Positions 15,990 to 17,456 of a stretch of 17,456 bases of DNA are shown here, in pieces; within the stretch, counting starts at the first letter, position 1, and every line of letters begins with the position of its first letter. The notes beneath the pieces were generated by a model that had not been told where the DNA came from, did no database searches, and saw only the letters and a program-made list of their open reading frames with translations. The position numbers and the translations under genes were made by a program. The stretch is from JBFHNV01 sp965365655 (GTDB lineage: Bacteria; Pseudomonadota; Gammaproteobacteria; HK1). The stretch spans positions 1 to 17,456 of the forward strand of contig CBDUCN010000076.1 in the NCBI GenBank assembly GCA_965365655.1. The letters run 5' to 3'.

Positions 15990-16958
15990 TCACGGTACGG
16001 GGATCCGCGCGGCCAGTGCTTCGCCGAGCGCGAGCGGCGAGCCTCCCGGCGCGGCGTCGCGGTGCTCGAGGCGATGGCTGGTCACTGCCGGCAGCACCGC
16101 CTGCACGTCCTCCGGCAGCACGAACTCGCGCCCGTCCAGCAGCGCCCACGCGCGCGCCGCGCGCAGGATCGCGAGGCCGGCGCGCGGCGACAGCCCGGCG
16201 ACGTACTCGGCGGCGCTGCGGGTATGGGCCACGATGTCCTGCACGTAGTCGATCACCGGATCGGCGCAGCGCACCGCGTCCGCCGCGCGCTGCGCATGCA
16301 GGAACTGCTCGACCGACAGCGCGGGAGGCAGCCCGGACAGCAGCTCGCGGCGATCGCGCCCGCGCAGCAGCTCGCGCTCCGCGCCGCGGTCCGGGAAGCC
16401 CACGTTGATGCGCATCAGGAAGCGGTCGAGCTGGGACTCGGGCAGCGGAAACGTGCCGAGCTGGCGTTCCGGGTTCTGGGTCGCGACGACGAAGAACGGC
16501 TCGGGCAGCGCGCGGGTCTCGCCGTCCACCGTGACCTGGCGCTCCTCCATCGCCTCGAGCAGCGCGCTCTGGGTCTTCGGCGTGGCGCGGTTGACCTCGT
16601 CGGCCAGCACGAGCTGGGTGAACAGCGGTCCGGGCTGGAAGCGGAATCGCCCGCTGTCGCGCTCGTAGACCGAGACGCCGATGATGTCGGCAGGCAGCAG
16701 GTCGCTGGTGAACTGCACGCGCTGGAAGCCCAGTCCCAGCAGGTGAGCCAGGGTCTGCGCGAGCGTGGTCTTGCCCACCCCGGGCACGTCCTCGACGAGC
16801 AGGTGGCCGCGCGCGAGCAGGCAGGCGACGGCGAGGCGCAGCACGTGCGCCTTGCCCAGCAGCACGCCGCCCGCGGCGTCGAGCAGGCGCTCGAGACCCG
16901 CGTGGGCGGCGCGGCCGTGGTCGCCGGGACGTTCGAGATTGAGCACGGGTCTGGGCAC
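15990..16958 (-). CDS. MoxR-family AAA+ ATPase
   Basis: MoxR ATPases act as chaperone-like machines that help mature envelope or metalloprotein complexes, usually with DUF58 proteins. The 322-residue protein has Walker A in PGVGKTT (59-65), the MoxR-typical QFTSDLLPADIIG (82-94), Walker B in LVLADEVNRA (116-125), sensor 1 in ATQNP (159-163) and LPESQLDRFLMRI (172-184). The C-terminal lid includes LSPRAGLAILRAARAWALLDGR. The start is taken as GTG at 16958, giving MPRPVLNLERPG; a second GTG four codons on is possible. The usual DUF58 partner is not next door: the five-gene importer comes between. A divergent gene lies on the other side. Confidence 0.93.
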   Translation of the reverse strand: MPRPVLNLERPGDHGRAAHAGLERLLDAAGGVLLGKAHVLRLAVACLLARGHLLVEDVPGVGKTTLAQTLAHLLGLGFQRVQFTSDLLPADIIGVSVYERDSGRFRFQPGPLFTQLVLADEVNRATPKTQSALLEAMEERQVTVDGETRALPEPFFVVATQNPERQLGTFPLPESQLDRFLMRINVGFPDRGAERELLRGRDRRELLSGLPPALSVEQFLHAQRAADAVRCADPVIDYVQDIVAHTRSAAEYVAGLSPRAGLAILRAARAWALLDGREFVLPEDVQAVLPAVTSHRLEHRDAAPGGSPLALGEALAARIPVP

Positions 16959-16984
16959 GGTCCGTGCGCGGGGCAGGGACGGAA

Positions 16985-16990
16985 AGTGTA
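16985..16990 (-). promoter_or_regulatory. Candidate -10 box for moxR
   Basis: TACACT on the minus strand, in CTGCTACACTTTCCG, lies 26 bases before the GTG start. It faces away from the candidate -10 of the divergent gene 35 bases further on. No clear -35 was found. Confidence 0.4.
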
Positions 16991-17025
16991 GCAGCGCGAA
17001 CGCCGTGGCCGCTGGATGCGACCGC

Positions 17026-17031
17026 TATACT
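17026..17031 (+). promoter_or_regulatory. Candidate -10 box for the divergent M14-family gene
   Basis: TATACT, in CCGCTATACTCTGCC, lies 49 bases before the ATG at 17081. It is five of six to consensus and matches the -10 before the ParA-like gene in its first nine context bases but one or two. Confidence 0.45.
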
Positions 17032-17080
17032 CTGCCGCCCGTTGCCGCCGCCGCCCCCGCCGCCGTCCCGACGCCCCTGC

Positions 17081-17456
17081 ATGCTGCGCGTACTCGATCA
17101 CCTGCCGGACGGCCTGCTGGACCTCGAGGCGCCGCGCCTCGCGGATGCGCTGGGCGGGCCGACGCTGATCCGTCTGCCCGGCGAGCGCGAGGCGCCGCTG
17201 CTGGCCGCTGCGCTGGTGCACGGCAACGAGACCACGGGCTGGGACGCGCTGCGCATCCTGCTCGCCGCGCGTGCCGGGTCGCCGCTGCCGCGCCCGCTGC
17301 TGCTGTTCGTCGGCAACGTGCTCGCGGCTCGCGACGGGGTGCGCCGCCTCGACGGCCAGCCCGACTTCAACCGCATCTGGCGCGGCGTGCCGGGCGCGGA
17401 AGGCGAGATGGTGCACGCGCTGCTCGCGGAGGCGGAGCGGGCGCGTCCGTTCGCGT
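17081..17456 (+). CDS. Succinylglutamate desuccinylase/aspartoacylase-family zinc hydrolase (5' part)
   Basis: This is the first 125 codons of a gene that runs off the window. Family members use a single zinc to split an amide or ester bond, for example N-succinylglutamate. The zinc motif HGNE (H47 and E50) sits in ALVHGNETTGWDAL, followed by LFVGNVLAARDGVRRLDG and PDFNRIW (94-100), the usual order in this M14-related family. The third zinc ligand would lie near residue 115-140; H112 is a possible candidate. The start is ATG at 17081, with no clear ribosome site. It is the only plus-strand gene and diverges from moxR. The true substrate cannot be told from the N-terminal part. Confidence 0.88.
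   Translation, partial: MLRVLDHLPDGLLDLEAPRLADALGGPTLIRLPGEREAPLLAAALVHGNETTGWDALRILLAARAGSPLPRPLLLFVGNVLAARDGVRRLDGQPDFNRIWRGVPGAEGEMVHALLAEAERARPFA

Noticed and set aside
14232..16991. 919-codon plus-strand frame across livK and moxR
   Set aside because: Same reason: it mirrors well-supported genes on the other strand and has shadow-type composition.

Overview
The window is a very GC-rich, densely coded stretch of a Gram-negative chromosome. The leucyl-tRNA synthetase (leuS) and LPS-assembly lipoprotein (lptE) genes on one strand suggest a high-GC gammaproteobacterium (or betaproteobacterium); the genus cannot be told from sequence alone. Fourteen genes are supported. Thirteen lie on the minus strand, so transcription runs mainly from high to low coordinates. 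Only the gene cut off by the right edge is on the plus strand. No tRNA, rRNA, CRISPR array, integrase or transposase was seen, and no stretch over 300 bases lacks a gene.

Region 1 (55-6281) is a leuS-lptE locus split by a three-gene cassette. The cassette encodes a NodU/CmcH-type O-carbamoyltransferase and two proteins of the TIGR02466 2-oxoglutarate/Fe(II) oxygenase family. The three genes overlap by a few bases, have a candidate promoter of their own, and read toward lptE. One oxygenase keeps the likely iron ligands. Its paralogue has lost all three, so the pair looks like an enzyme plus a pseudoenzyme. This is the strongest candidate here for an undescribed small modification system.

Region 2 (6410-8026) holds a ferredoxin-less FAD/NAD(P)H reductase and an orphan ParA-type ATPase. 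Between them sits a 160-bp fold-back element, a MITE by structure, with terminal inverted repeats and a CTAG target duplication. The duplicated target contains the ParA stop codon. Without the element, the two genes would be about 10 bases apart.

Region 3 (8157-16958) is a MoxR AAA+ ATPase, DUF58 and transglutaminase (TgpA-like) set. A complete branched-chain-amino-acid-type ABC importer (livK, livH, livM, livG, livF) lies between moxR and the DUF58 gene. The moxR-livK gap contains no TA dinucleotide and so no ordinary -10 box. A 20-bp perfect palindrome follows livK directly, and a hairpin follows livF.

Region 4 (17081 to the edge) is the start of a zinc carboxypeptidase-fold (succinylglutamate desuccinylase/aspartoacylase family) gene, divergent from moxR. 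A shared -10-like sequence, GCTA followed by two bases and usually CT, occurs upstream of six transcription units and probably reflects the housekeeping promoter of this genome.
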